Notes: generated by a model not told the origin, from the sequence alone. A stretch of 64,000 bases of DNA from Escallonia rubra (GCA_033065855.1 JAVXUO010001720.1:41916-105915); one strand, 5' to 3'; shown: positions 1-12,951, counted from the first letter of the stretch. Numbers and translations are program-made.

Positions 1-1079
1 TCCACAGGAAGACGGTATAAACCAGTCCACGATCACGTTACCCAAGTATAAAATATATATATAGACATATATGAAAATACATTATGATAGTAGAATAGAA
101 AACACAAAGTTTGGAAGCACAGTAGCTTCATATTTTCCAATGTCACACCCCATGGCTTTATATAGACATGGCCAATCATAATCCATTTATTGACCACATG
201 AGTAAGCTTAAAAACTTTTGTAACTTATGGAATAATGATAATCTTTCTCAATAATGTCAAACAATAAAAACGTATTATATACTACATAAACAAACGAGTT
301 AATAAAACTCAATATTGCATTTGTAACTCATTTCATAATGTATAAGTGAGTAAATATCATATAGCCATAACTAGCACTATAATAATAATACTTTAAGGTA
401 CATTTTATTTTATTAAAATATTCAAACAGAAGGAAGGAGATGGGTGAACAACAATGGGTTTGTGCATTAAGGTGGTACACTATGCTTGCACAGCTATACC
501 ACGTGGCTGTTAGGCACAGTACCATTGTCCAAAAATGTTGAAACTTTACAGGAATGTTGTCCAAGAAACATTATTATTACTGTTAAAAATTCATATTTTT
601 CTGATATCGTTTGATATTTTTAATATTTTCTGAAATTGCAGTTCTTCTAAAATTCATTTGGAGCCTTTAAGTCCTGAAAATGTCATGGGAAAAATTGTAG
701 TAACGTCTTTATGGTATAAATAAGACTCAGTTGGAATTTGATGAATTTTGGAGTTAATTTTCTATGGTTTCAGTATCGCATTGGTTTTTGCAAAACATAA
801 CATTTGAGTATAGTTTAATGCCTTTTAATTTCTGATTTAAATTTCTATAATCTTTATGCATATTTAAAGCTGTTACAAAAAAAATATGGGGCTTTATATC
901 CGGCTAGAAGCAATTATGGCAATTTATGGGTTTTTAGTGTATTTATAGAAATTATTTTTTATTTGAAAATAATAAAAAATATTCAAAAATTATATTTTTA
1001 TTCCATATGTAGTATTAAGCTATAAATAATGTTTAATGAATGATAAACATATTTTTGGGATATTTTTGAATCTCAAGGA
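1..1079. other. AT-rich intergenic DNA, no gene seen
   Basis: AT-rich sequence with many short A/T runs. The only open frames are short and show no recognisable domain. It may include the 5' part of the LTR remnant that follows, but I could not find a boundary. Confidence 0.5.
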
Positions 1080-2264
1080 GTGTGACCAGTCTTCTACTTA
1101 GGTTTGGTCGTGTGTGGGACCCGCTTCGAATTTCGTCGTCCGGGTTGAGGAGTGAGTGCGTTGTGGGTAGCTATATTAGGTTTATAATATATTAGTGTGG
1201 ATAGTGTTCTGATTAATAATTTGCCGACCTAGGTTGATTCCAAGGGATTTTGGATCGAGGCTGTCTAGCAGTGTGAAACTTGGATCGAGGTAAGGGATTT
1301 CTATCTGAAACCCAATTCATCAATTTTTCATCGTATATTTTTTTCAAAATTTCTATCAAAATTCTTTGGACTCTGTTGTATTTGTTATGAGAATGCGTTA
1401 TTTGTCTTTAATACCTTTCTTGAGCCTTAAGCGTTTATTGGAAATCAAATTCGATGCTCTGTGTTTATTTCTCGTTGTACATCGATTTAATCATTGTATT
1501 ATCATTTGTTGTCGTTCTGTTAAATTGACATGAGATTCTGCATTGGTGTGTTTTGGCGGGAGTTGGTGTATGTTGGAGGATATTGGTGTGGGCTAGTACC
1601 TTGACGGACTAGTCGGTGTATTGGTGTGGGCTAGTACCTTGACGGACTAGCCAGTGTATTGGTGTGGGCTAGTGCCTTGATGGACTAGCCGGTGTAAAGT
1701 GTTAGTGAGCATCGCCTTTGTGGCTTTGCTAAGTGATTACCCTACACTACCTGTGTGGCTCTACAATTGCTCATGTTCAATAGTATCTGTGATTGTTTGC
1801 ATCGTATCTGAAAAATGTTCTTATTTGTATCTGGTTTATGGCATTGAGCTGAATCTCCGCCATATTGCAATCATATTAAATTTGTAAAATTGTTCGTATC
1901 CCTCTACTAATTTTTTGAGCGACCTTACTGAGTTCTCAAAAGCTCACTCCCGTTTGACTTCCTTTCCGCAGGTGATAGCCAGCATTAGGTGAGGTTGTCA
2001 GCACGAATTAGAGTCGGCCGAGAGAAATTAAATTAGTTAAGCTGGTGTTATCATTGGAACCCCTGCGTGGGTGAATACTATTATTTAAATTTTCCTAGAC
2101 TTAGATTTGGTATTTCAATTATGACAGTTGATTGAGAGTCTGGTTTGATTGACAGATAGTTGCTCTGACAGCTTGTTGCATAATTGTTGAGATAAAGGAG
2201 ATTATTGTCTTAGTAAATTGATCGATTGAGTGTCTAACGTTCCAGAAATTTTCGGGATGTTACA
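1080..2264 (+). mobile_element. Ty3/gypsy-type LTR remnant (probably solo)
   Basis: The segment ends in TTTCGGGATGTTACA, the usual 3' end of Tekay/Del-like gypsy LTRs. It shares blocks with the interrupted LTR at 34264-44540: TTTATAATAT...TAGTGT near 1172 and 35222, GAGGTAAGGGATT...CTATCTGAA near 1286 and 35323, and GGGCTAGTACC...GGACTAG near 1589 and 44142. There is no gag or pol on either side, so a solo or truncated LTR is most likely. The 5' boundary and target duplication could not be fixed, so the true start may lie upstream of 1080. Confidence 0.6.
1581..1694 (+). repeat. 38-bp tandem repeat, three copies
   Basis: Three consecutive 38-bp units start at 1581, 1619 and 1657, each beginning TATTGGTGTGGGCTAGT and differing at a few positions. 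They lie inside the LTR remnant and appear to be a local expansion of a motif that occurs once in the related LTR near 44140. Confidence 0.85.
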
Positions 2265-3297
2265 TGCTTAGTGTCTTTTTTGTTGATACAATAACTGACA
2301 ATTTTAAAAGTACCTTTTTAAAGTCACTAAATAAGTGGCACTAAAGTTTACAACTGTAACACCCAAATACTTTTTCGGATCTCTTTAGAAACTTTAGCGA
2401 CGAAATGGAGAGCAATATTTTTTGTCAACTTTAGAAACCATAAATTATAATCTAATGTTAACAGTTATAAGGAATAATGATTGAAGTATGTAGTGACGAT
2501 TAGCATAACTGAATAATTTATCGACAACTTTAGCGACAAAATTTTTGTCAACCACAAGTTATAATTTAAAGATGAAAATTATGAGTGATATGAATTGTGG
2601 TACTTAATGATAATTAGCTTAAGCTAATTTTTTTTAATAATTAGCATTTACGTGTATTTTTAGCGACGAATTATTTTTCTTAATACTGCTATACTTCCAA
2701 CGGAAGTAAGTGGAGCTATTTCACTTCCTTTCAGATAACCAACTTTTAAAATTAATGTAGAAATAACCCTGAAAAGAGAAACTATAGTTATTGTTGCAAT
2801 ATCTGTCTAATTGCTTTACTTCATGGTCATGTTTGGCTCTTTTTTGACCATCTATTTAATTTTAAATATTTTACTGAGACAATTAATTTGAAAATACGTG
2901 TGCATTGTGCAATTAATTATTGTTTGAATGATCATAAAAATATCATATTATTTTACAAAACTTTTTTTTTTGTGTGTTTCATGCTAAATAATTATATAGC
3001 GGTGAATACTCGTACAATTGTCTATATTATAATAGATGGGGATGTAATTGTGTAAGGTTACAAAATTCTTATACTTCATCTTTGATCTGTAGTTGTTCAT
3101 TAAGTTCTAACCTTGTAGTAGAATAATGTGATTATAGAAGTTTGTGAAGTTAGAATATCACATGTTTAACATTTGTTTTGTGTGTAAATTACCCTATATA
3201 CACACATGAATTAAAACATAATGAATAAAAAATCAGTCATAATCATTTGTAATGGAAAATAAAAATGTTAAAAAAGGTGAGCGAACTATACAATTAG
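2265..3297. other. AT-rich spacer with TTTAGCGAC motifs
   Basis: No gene seen. Several TTTAGCGACGAA-like motifs between 2390 and 2670 resemble the subterminal repeats of the CACTA element at 36077-39144, and the text around 2300-2350 resembles the MITE at 23688. This could be an old non-autonomous transposon remnant, but no terminal inverted repeats were found. Confidence 0.35.
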
Positions 3298-3529
3298 TAA
3301 TTTATTATTATTATTTTTTTAGGTCTGACCACCCGGTATCCGGACACCATATTGAGAGCCGACTAATCCGGGTTCGAGCCGGGTGGGACCACATGGGTGG
3401 CAAAGCTCTCCCTACCAAGTTTTTAACGCAAATGCATTAATCCCGTGGCTCGAACTCGAGACCTCTGGTTAAGTTAGGACAATCCCCTACCAGCTGACCT
3501 ACGCGCCTGGTGGTAATTAATAATTTATT
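3298..3529 (-). mobile_element. tRNA-derived SINE
   Basis: Read on the minus strand, the element begins near 3515 with a tRNA-like head. It has an A-box-like TAGGTCAGCTGGT and a B-box-like GAGTTCGAGCC, the two internal RNA polymerase III promoter elements. A non-tRNA body follows and ends near 3307 in an A-rich TAAAAAAATAATAATAATAA tail. A 9-bp direct repeat TAATTTATT flanks it (3298-3306 and 3521-3529), which fits a target-site duplication. SINEs are non-coding and move with LINE enzymes. The short plus-strand open frame across it is a shadow. Confidence 0.75.
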
Positions 3530-3693
3530 GTATAGACATAAATAGACAACTAAAAATAGACATTGGAACTAAAATGGAAGCATGTAGTATTTTTAATTCA
3601 TTTCAGATAATGAATTAATTTTACCTACTGCTCATGAAAATCCCTACAACCCTCTATACAAAATAGCTAATGATCGATAAATATGTATTTGTA

Positions 3694-4021
3694 GGGAGTC
3701 CCCTGTGAGTACTTCAGTTGGATTGATCCACCTATGTGTGACCGTTCTATTCAAGTGATCCCTGGGTTGTTACAGAAAATAAATGGCTTGGACGAGCAGC
3801 TCCAAAGATGTATGGTGCAACTTGAAGAGTAGCAGAAGCAACTGTCAACATGTGCAAAGGAATTGGGAGGCTATCGCACTAAGCAAAGGTGGTTGTGGGT
3901 TGCTTTGCTCTGCTCGTGGTTCATGTTGTTTGTTATGAGCTACAATTTTAAAAGTTCAAATGGGAGTATGGGAACTAAAGGAGCTGGTTCACCTAAGTTG
4001 TTAGAGCTCAAGGACCTGTAA
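3694..4021 (+). pseudogene. GRF-type zinc-finger/membrane protein, 3' exon remnant
   Basis: After an acceptor-like TTTGTAG, the frame reads a GRF-zinc-finger tail (CEYFSWIDPPMCDR), then a Gln/Leu-rich helix, a predicted transmembrane segment (WLWVALLCSWFMLFVMSY) and a short tail ending at TAATAG near 4021. An in-frame TAG near 3828 interrupts the helix (...QLEE*QKQL...). The first exon with the remaining zinc ligands is not present. GRF-finger proteins with a C-terminal membrane anchor often accompany MULE transposases in plants; their role is not established. Family assignment is good; the gene is dead. Confidence 0.6.
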
Positions 4022-4561
4022 TAGCTTAGGGACCTTTGTAACAAATGGATGGAATTAAAGGAAACAATTCCATTTGTTGAGTTAATTTTCCCTGTTGAGT
4101 GTGCATTGAGTTCATAATTGGGAAGATGGAAACAATGGATGTCACAATGCCATGTCTAACTATGCATAAACCTGAACTAAATAATCTAAAAGTATGTGAC
4201 ATTTGTCTCAAAGAAGAATCACATGCATTGCCAAAAGATGGACTTGTCAAGAGATTACATGTAAAAGTAGCCAAAAGATTACATAAGATAACCAAAAGAT
4301 TGCCAAAATAGTTGTTCATTTTCCACCTATCAGACTAATTACATCAAGTTGTTCATTGTCCATGAGCCCTAGCTGATGATGACCTTGTTACCCTAGAGCT
4401 TTCTTCTTGAGCACCTTGCCTTGTAGTATTTCTTCTGACCTGAAAAAACAAAAAACACCACACCATCAACTCAAGGATGAACTATTAGTAATGTGATGAA
4501 AAAGAAGTCAGTGTCTAAATTGGTCACTCACTGGATACTTCCTTCTAGGTTCAAGTTGTAA
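4022..4561. other. Convergent 3' ends inside the MULE
   Basis: Non-coding spacer between the two convergent MULE genes. It contains imperfect CCAAAAGATT repeats at 4230-4300. The 70- and 97-codon frames on opposite strands here overlap each other and have no domain. Confidence 0.4.
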
Positions 4562-7500
4562 CTAGCCCTTCAGATTTGGATCAGTAAATTTTCTCTTCCT
4601 CATTCTAGGTTGTTTAGTCCTTTGACCAATTGAGGATGTGCCTGCTTGGCTTCCCTGACTTTCTCCTACTGCACTTCTGCCCTTGCCACTGCCTTTCTCT
4701 TTGTCTTTGCCCTTTGCTTTTCCTATCTGTTGAGGACTTGAAGCTAAATCTGTCTCTTTCCCTTTTGGCTGAGATCCTTGACCTCTGCAACTTCTGCGGT
4801 TGTGTCCAACATTACCACAACTGCTACATTTGATCACAGTACCCTGCCTACCAAGTATGTTTACATGTTCATCCGAAACAACTTTTTTCCCCTCATCTTT
4901 ATCTTTCCTCCTCATCTTCTTAGGCCTAACAGGCTGTTTATGATAAAGAGGTGGAAGAATTAGAGTTTTATTTGTTTCTTCCCACAAGTTGGGACCATTA
5001 ACAGGATTCAACAGATGACTATATACCTTCTTAAAGGTCTCAACCCTAAAACATTCATCAACCCATAGTTCAGGTTCACCTCCACTCCCTCCATTTGCCA
5101 TGTCATTATATATAGCAGAAACAACATGGGCACATGGGATCCCACATAGGTCCCATTTCATGCAACTGCAACTCCTCTCCTTCAGGTCTACAACATACCC
5201 TTCCCCACTTGCAGCCTTTACATGGTACTGAGTACCACCATTCCACTCACAATTGTAATGACAGGACTTTGACTTCATGGTTTCCAGTTTTTGTTGTATC
5301 TTTGGACACAAAAGGCCATCCCACTTCTCCATGGCCCTCATCTTATTCACAATCCTTCCCATCATAAGACCCCTTATTGCCTCAAGGCATGAAATTATTG
5401 GTTTATCCCTACTGCTAAGGATGAAACTATTAAATACCTCACAGTAGTTGTTCAACAATAAGTCACATCTAGACTTGAGTGAAAAATGGGACCTACACCA
5501 ATGACTAGGAGGTATCTTATGAAGGTACTCAAATGCCCCTACACAATCTGTCTTTAATGTGTCCATTGCTCTCCTAAAGTATGTGATATTAGGGGCTTTT
5601 ACAGCATTCCACATGGCTTCTTTCATATCTAAACTAGGAAATAGCTTCCTAAAGTTCTTGTACAAATGCATGACACAATACCTTTGCTCACAACTTGGCA
5701 ATACTTCCTCTAGTGCAGACAACAAACCCTGATAAAGTAAGAGCAGTTAGTAATAAAGTATGAAGCATTTACTCTTATTGCAAATCAAATCAAATCAAAT
5801 TTACAATTAAAAATCAAATAAAAATCACCTTTCGTTGGTCTGAAATAAATGTCCAATCACCTTGGTCTTACATGTCTAAGTCTTCAACCACCAATTTGAT
5901 AAACCATTTCCAGGATTGTTGATTTTCAGCTTCAACCACTGCCCAGGCAAAGGGGTACATTCCATTGTCAGGATCAATTCCCACTGCTGTCAACAACTGT
6001 CCTGGAAAAGGGCCCTTTAAGAAACACCCATCAAGCCCAACCACCTTCCTACAACCTGCTTTAAAACCAGCCTTCAAAGCCCCCAAACACATGTATAATC
6101 TATAAAACCTAGGAAACTCTTCACCAACAATGGGCTCACATAATTTGATGATTGCTGTAGAACCTGGATTAGTCCTGCTGATCTCATTATAGTAGTCCCA
6201 CAACCCCTTAAACTGATCCCTGTAACTTCCATCAACCAAATCAATTGCCTTTTTTTTTGCCATGTATACCTTAGTTCTTGAAACACCAGATGCTAACTCC
6301 ACCGTTACATTATCCCTAATGGATTTAACTGGCCAAGTTGGATTTGACCTGAACTTGTCTAAATACTTTTTAGACAGCCAACCAGATTTGATTTAATCAT
6401 TGTAGTATATGTTTGGGCAAGTATGTATCTTTTGATATGTTCTCACAACCAAACAATTTTTCTCTTCAAGCCTAGATGCATAGAGAACCCACTTACACTT
6501 ATCACTTCCCATACACTTTACCCTGACTCTGTGTCTCTCATTAGTATAAAGCTTAATTCTCCTCCTTGTAATGATTGAATGCTCCCTAATAGCTTCCTTC
6601 AGCACTTGTGAATTGACAAATAACATGCCTACACTAAATCTGGGTTTGTTCATGTCTCTGTCAAGATTAAACTGAGGGTGGCTTTCCTTGCCTTCTTCAT
6701 CCTCAGATTCACTAGGCAAACTCCTCAAGTCATCAGAATGATAGCATTTTGAATTACCACCCTCATGATCCTTAATTTGTGATATATTTTCCATATACCT
6801 GCCTTCTTCAGCCTCCACTTGTGCATTGTAAATGTTTACATCTTCCTCAGCCTCATACTCACTGTCATGCAATGTATTTTCATCTGCACCCTCACTTTCA
6901 TCTTCTGACTCAGATGATTCAACTATCTCATCACTTTGTTGTTGATGCTCTGTACCTACATGCTATGTACCTACTTGTTCTTGCTCAATGGTATGGGCAT
7001 CTCTACTAGGCAACTCAGTCACATCCTCATGCTCACTAGGGCCAGTATGTCATTACTGGGAAGCAGCAACTGTGTGAACTGGGTATCATCAAAATGAGGC
7101 ATTATCTCATCATAAAAACTTATCAGTAGAGGATTACCACCCTCAAATCTTTTCTCCTCTTGTGTATCATTTATATCTTGGGTAGCCTGAGGATGATCAT
7201 CATCTAACTCAATCTCTTCAATGACAACTGAAGATGGTATTGGTGGTGGCATAAAAAACTCTTCTACTGATGTACTTCCATGTACAACATAGACCTCAAT
7301 TACTTTATACTTATAATCATGTAACAATTTTAAGAGTCCCCTTATATCATCATCCTCTCCTAGAACCCTTAACCCATTGTCAAGACTCATGCCAGGAATT
7401 TTGTAGACGTAAAACCTGACCCCATCTGTATAACCTAATTCTTTTAGCATCTCATCTAATTCATGTATTGAATACTTGTCACAGTCACAGTAATCAACAT

Positions 7501-7618
7501 AAGTTACGAAACCCTCAACATAAACCCTCTGTGGATTGGAAAAAAACTTACCCCCAGTATACAACTCTGTGGTAAAGTATTCAACTCCATTTCCTGGTTC
7601 ATACACAAAAATCACCAA
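4562..7618 (-). pseudogene. Mutator-like transposase (mudrA type), inactivated
   Basis: The minus-strand reading gives the full MULE transposase order. An N-terminal PB1/PMD-like domain spans 7618-7019. An acidic linker and MuDR DNA-binding domain follow (6872-6393, ending in an HTC motif). The MULE catalytic domain begins at 6302 (GLDGCFLKG with the first Asp). After an intron at about 5725-5820 come the rest of the catalytic domain, a SWIM zinc finger (CSCMKWDLCGIPCAH, near 5130) and a CCHC zinc knuckle (CSSCGNVGHNRRSC, near 4800). Breaks seen: a +1 frameshift near 7035, a TAG near 6962, a TAA near 6395 just after the DNA-binding domain, and a TAA near 5868 before the WTFISDQRK segment. Members of the family cut and paste the element through its terminal repeats; this copy cannot make a full protein. 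Confidence 0.85.
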
Positions 7619-8316
7619 AAAAAAACCTAAGTCCGTGGCCTTTTATCTCTGAAACCAATTAAAAATGTCCCAACTCCCAATCAAATGAATATGTAAATAA
7701 TATACTAAAGATCGACATGCATGCAATATTTAACCCAATCAAATGAATATTTTAAGTGTACCCATCATTTTTATATGCATTGTGCGTATTTGTGCGTAGA
7801 ATACAACAATCGAAGGGAAATCAAAAATATTAAATCTACATACCATACAAGTCATGTGGGTTGACGTAAATTTCATCATCTCTAAGGACCCACGACATCT
7901 CAATCGTCTTCACACAACGCCCACAGAGCACCAAGAGTTATGATCTCGACTGGTTCCAAACTCACCGATTAAATCTAACCCTAAACAATGGATGGATTTG
8001 TGTATGTGTGATTGTTAAAGTTTTAGTTTTTTACAGAGGTGAAGAGGGGAAGAGTCGCGCCTAGTTTCAGAGACAGTGAACAGTTGTGGGGAAAGACTAA
8101 CGGCGCCTGGTTTTGAAAAAAGGGACGAAATTACCCCTGATTTGAATGGTCATGTGCACGGCGCATGACCATTTAACGGAGAGAAATTAACACCGGCAGA
8201 CGGAGTGGTGAAATCCGTCAGATTTGATAGTCCAGTTGTCAAAATGGCACAAAATAAAGTTGGGTGACTTAAGTGAAAAATGATCATAGTTCAGTGGCCA
8301 TTGGTGCAATTTACTC
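7619..8316 (-). repeat. MULE leader and right terminal region
   Basis: The stretch upstream of the transposase is AT-rich to about 7900. It then becomes the MULE terminal block, with CCGTCAGATTTGATAGTCC near 8213 and GTGGCATT-like text ending at GCAATTTACTC (8307-8316). It probably holds the transposase promoter and terminal repeat, but no copy of it was found at the left side. Confidence 0.5.
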
Positions 8317-8359
8317 TTGCGTTAGAAGAATTGGGTTTCAGGTATTCGTGGGTGGGGCC

Positions 8360-8581
8360 AAATCAAAGATTTTGGTAGAATAATATTTTTATTCATACTC
8401 TTTACATTGTGTGTACATGTATATATACTAATAGAGCAACTAATCTAAATCCTACAATCACTCTAGATCCTATAATCAAGCATACAACTATCCCTATAAT
8501 TAAGCAGTCATTATCTACAATACAGGAAGATCTTCTCTACAATATATGAAAAGATCATAATGAATCATCCAAATCGCAACA
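8360..8581 (-). repeat. 3' LTR of the copia element
   Basis: 222 bp, co-linear with 12969-13190 without indels. It adjoins the polypurine tract at 8582. Confidence 0.9.
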
Positions 8582-8590
8582 CTCCCCCTC
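8582..8590 (-). promoter_or_regulatory. Polypurine tract of the copia element
   Basis: GAGGGGGAG on the minus strand directly abuts the 3' LTR and follows the polyprotein stop; it is the expected plus-strand primer. Confidence 0.8.
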
Positions 8591-11500
8591 AAGTTGGTGC
8601 ATAAATATCCCACATGCCTAACTTGCTCAAAAGCTTCGAGAATACTCTACTTGAAATTGCTTTAGTGAGAATATCGGCCAACTGATCCTCTGATCGAATA
8701 TGAGGCAACTCAACAATCTTCTCGTCCAACTTCTCCTTAATGAAGAATTGTCTACCTCCACGTGTTTTGTGCGATCATGTTGAACTGGATTATGAGCAAT
8801 GTCACATGCTGCTTCATTGTCACAATAGAGCTTGATTGGCTGCTTAGATACACAGCCTAGGTCTTGTAAAAGAAGTCTTAGCCATAATGCCTCACATACT
8901 CCAAATGCAATACCTCTAAACTCAGCCTCTGTGCTTGATCTTGCAACAACGTTCCGTTTTTTGCTTCTCCATGTAACTAGATTATCTCATACAAAGGTGA
9001 AGTAACCTGAAGTAGAACGTCTGTTATCTACTGCTCTAGCCCAGTCTGCATCCGTATATACATCCACACTCTGATGATCCTCATTTTTAGTTAATAAAAT
9101 ACCATGTCTATGAGGAGACTTCAGTTACCTCAAAATACGTAGAACTGCATTCATATGTTGCTCTCCAGGATTGTGCATTTACTGGCTTACAATACTTAAT
9201 GCATAGGCCAAGTCTGGCCTTGTGTGTGCTAAGTACATCAATCTCCCTACGAGTCTCTGATATCTTCCTTTATCAACCGGTACTTGATTGGATTCAATAC
9301 GTAATTTTAATCCTTCTTCCACCAGTGTATCTACCGGTTGACATGCTAATATACTAGTTTCTCGCAGTAAGTCTAAGGCATACTTTCTTTGAGACAGAAA
9401 GATCCCTTTATTAGACCGAGACACTTCAATCCCAAGAAAATATTTCAAGGGGCCAAGGTCTTTCATTTTGAATTCCCTGGGCAAGTGACCCTGTAGAGCT
9501 TCCCTTTCTTTAGGATCATTTCCTGTAACCACCATATCATCCACATACACAATAAAGGCAATAATTTTACCTTGCTTTTTATTCAAGAATAATGTATGAT
9601 CTGAATTACTCTGATGGCAACCAAAAATTCTCATTGACTTTGTAAATCTTCCAAACTACGCCCTCAGAGATTGTTTCAACCCATACAATGCTTTCTGTAG
9701 TTTGCACACCTCCTGACTATCGGTTTCCGGCCTCATGCATCCGGATAGGAGTTCCATGTAGACTTCTTCAAACAACTCTCCATGTAAGAAGGCATTTTTC
9801 ACGTCAAACTGCTGTAATGGCCAATTCAAGTTTGCAGCTAGTGACAACAAGACTCGTATTGTGTTGATTTTAGCTACAGGTGCGAAGATCTCTGTATACT
9901 CAATTCCACAGGTTTGAGTGTACCCTTTTGCCACTAGTCTCACCTTAAACCGTTCAATTGCACCATCTGCTTTGTACTTCACATTATAAATCCACCGACA
10001 TCCAACTGGTTTCTTTCCTGGTGGACGATCAACAACTTCCCATGTTTTATTTTCTTGCAATGATTTCATCTCCTCATTCATAGCTTCTTTCCGCCTTGGG
10101 TCAGCTAAGGCTTCATGCACATTGTTAGGAATAGATACAGTAGATAATTGATTTACAAATGACTGATTTGATTCTGACAAATGATGGTTTGACACAAAAT
10201 GACTCATGGGATATTTAACTTTGCTACACAGTTCAGGTTCATATGTGGGTTTAGGTATACCTCTGGTGAGACGTTGTGGTAGCTTTCTATGTGGTTCAAG
10301 AGCGTCGTGAACGAGCGCGTGGTGTGGTGTATCAGTTGCATGTGGTGTGTCAGACTCGGACTGAGAAGGAGCTACAACTTCAGTTTCTGCATGTTCATGA
10401 CTACTTTCTTCAACCAATTTCCCCACTTGATTTACAGGTTCAGAGAGTTCATCTTCAGAGATATCCAAGTTACCCGCATCTTCATAGATTTGAGTATCTT
10501 CAGAGATGTGTACATCCACATTTTCAACGAGTTCATCATCATAGTCTAGAGTCTGAATTTCCTTCTGATGCTCCCCCTGAAGTTCAGAATTGGTGGAAAA
10601 GTACATCAAGTCTTCATGAAAAACTACATCCAAAGTAATAAACATTTTATGAGTAGGAGGATGATAGCATCGGTACCCCTTCTCATGAGCAGCATATCCT
10701 AGAAAGACACATCGCAACGCTTGAGGGGATAGCTTGTTGCCCTGATGCTTATGAAGATGTACGAAGGCGACACAACCGAAAACATAAGGAGGTAAATTCG
10801 AAAGGACTGGAGCAACAATTGCGTCAACGAGGGCTTGAAAAGGTGTTTGATAATCAATAGTTCTTGAGGGTACCCGGTTAATTAAATATGCTGCTAAGAT
10901 GAGTGTTTCACCCCAATATGACAATGGTAGATGTGCTTCGATCAATGAAGCACGGAAAACCTCCAACAAGTAGCGATTTTTTCTCTCAGCCACCCCATTC
11001 TGCTGAGGTGTATTTGAACAAGTAGTTTGATGAATGATTTCATGTGCTTTTAAATACTGCTGAAGTTCAGTACTCAAGTATTCGCCTCCATTATTGCTTC
11101 GAAGAACTTAAATTCGTGCTTTGTACGGCGTATGAATCATTTTACAAAATTGCTAAAATAATACGTTCACCTCACTTTTAGATTCATCAATTGCACCTAA
11201 GAAGTCATCCTCATACAATCATCAATAAACGTAACAAACCAACATGATCCACCCAAGGAATTGACTTTTGATGGGCCCCAAACATCCGAGTGTATGATCA
11301 TAAAATGATCTGGACTTTTATTTAAAGTTAACAGAAATGAAACACGATGACTTTTTGCAAGTTCACAAACTTCACACTGAAAACTAGAAACATCACATTT
11401 TCTAAATAAGGAAGGAAATAATTTCTTCAAATAACCAAATGAGGCATGTCCTAGACATCGATGCCATAACCAAATTTTAGATTTTCGCATTTCTCCCTCT

Positions 11501-12901
11501 GAATCATTCACCATGAGTGCCTGACGTAACTTGTCTGAACTCTTTGACACCAAGTCCAAGTAATACAATTTTCCTCTCCTAACATCACAACCAATCGTTT
11601 GCCTCGTGTGGATGTCCTTAAACATGCAAAAATTAGGCCAAAAAATTACAACACAAAATAAGGCAGTGGTAATTTGGGAGACAGACAACAAATTATAATT
11701 CAAAGATGGAACAACTAAAATCGAGCCTAGATTCATATTTATCAGTGAGAGGTACGTGTCCTTCTCCAACAATTGGAGCTGAAGTGCCATTTGCAGTAGC
11801 AACAAATTTTTGTGAGGACAGTTTAAGGGTTGAGACTTATCTGGAATCAAATGTCATATGATCCATAACACCAGAATCAATTATCCATGCACTATTAGTA
11901 ACAAATGTAGACATATTTAAAGCCTTACCACCATTACCTGCCGTTGCCGCTAGTGCCGAGTGTTGTCTAGTAACATCATCCTTTGTCTTTGTTTCAACCA
12001 CTGCAGTACTGGAGGTCTTTTTGGAGTTTCTCTTTCACGGATCGCGGTTATGGTCCCACCATTCTGGATACCACACAAGTTTGTAGCAGTGACTTTTGGT
12101 TTGACCGTTTTGATTGCAGGGGGTGCATTTGTAGGTAGATTTATCTGCAGCATTAGTGGGTTTAGGCTGGCTTTGAGAAGGTCGATATCGGGTTACCATT
12201 GCTGAAGCTTCAGTCCTTTTTGATTCTTCAACCGTCTTTGTACGTCGAACAGATTCACGACGGATCAATGCATAACATGCTTCTAATTCAGGAATATGAT
12301 CATTTCTCAAAATCTCACCACGAACTTGTTCAAATTCACCATCCAATCCAGCAAGAAAAATATGCACCCTTTGTCATTGGACTAATTTTCGGTAGGATTC
12401 AACATCATTCTCACTCTCCATGATCACTTTATCATGGTGATCTAATTCACCAAAAATTTCAGTTAATTCACCATAATATGCAGAGAGCGTTCAACCATTT
12501 TGTTTGGCCGAAAAAGCCCTCTGATTCAATACAGACACCTGCAATTCATTTGCTCCATCAGAAGAGGCTTTATAAAGCGCTTTCCAGATATCTCGAGCGA
12601 TGGGTAAATGAATATACCATTTCATGATTTCTGGGGACATAGACATCAATAGCCATCCCTTGACTTTTTGACTGTCTACATACCACTTCTCATACAAATC
12701 ATCCTCCTTAGTTGGTGGTTGAGAATTACCTCGGATGAATGAAAGTTTCTCCTTCTCTGCAATGTGCATCTCCATAATTTGAGACCATAAATCATAGTTC
12801 GTATCATCGAGTATTATCCCTGCTTTGAACGATGAACCTTCGGATTGAATAACAATGGGAGAAGATTTGGTCCCAGATGTATCAAAATCTCTATTGGCCA
12901 T
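8589..12901 (-). pseudogene. copia Gag-Pol polyprotein, interrupted
   Basis: The start at 12901 (MANRDFDTSG) gives a copia Gag N-terminus to 12491. A degenerate zinc knuckle follows (KCTPCNQNGQTKSHCY, near 12140). The GAG-pre-integrase and integrase zinc region lie at 11850-11197 (LWHRCLGHASFGYL, CEVCELAKSHR, IHSDVWGP), and the rest of integrase runs from 11077 (TPQQNGVAERKNR). Reverse transcriptase runs to 9656 and resumes at 9634 (FIVYVDDMVVTG contains the YVDD active site). RNase H follows (VYTDADWAR, STEAEF-like) and ends with a stop at 8589. Several frameshifts and stops break the frame, near 12490, 11900, 11195, 9656, 9178 and 9130, so no functional polyprotein is possible. Confidence 0.9.
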
Positions 12902-12951
12902 GGTTGAGAGCGAGATTCAAGATTCAAGTAATTTAGGCTTCAAGTTGTGTC

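Larger units (their letters stand above)
3694..8316. mobile_element. Mutator-like element (MULE), decayed
   Basis: A minus-strand mudrA-type transposase pseudogene (4562-7618) and a plus-strand GRF zinc-finger/membrane ORF remnant (3694-4021) converge, as in many plant MULEs that carry a second ORF. The right end, read inward from about 8316, starts GAGTAAATTGCACCAATGGC and continues with an AC-rich 170-bp stretch typical of plant MULE termini. I could not find the matching left terminal repeat. The left side is probably truncated, since the first GRF exon is also missing. Confidence 0.7.

Noticed and set aside
3340..3515. Possible true tRNA gene
   Set aside because: A and B boxes are present, but no full cloverleaf; the unrelated body, A-rich tail and target duplication fit a SINE.
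10276..10638. Plus-strand frames of 120 and 86 codons
   Set aside because: Antisense shadows of the copia polyprotein.
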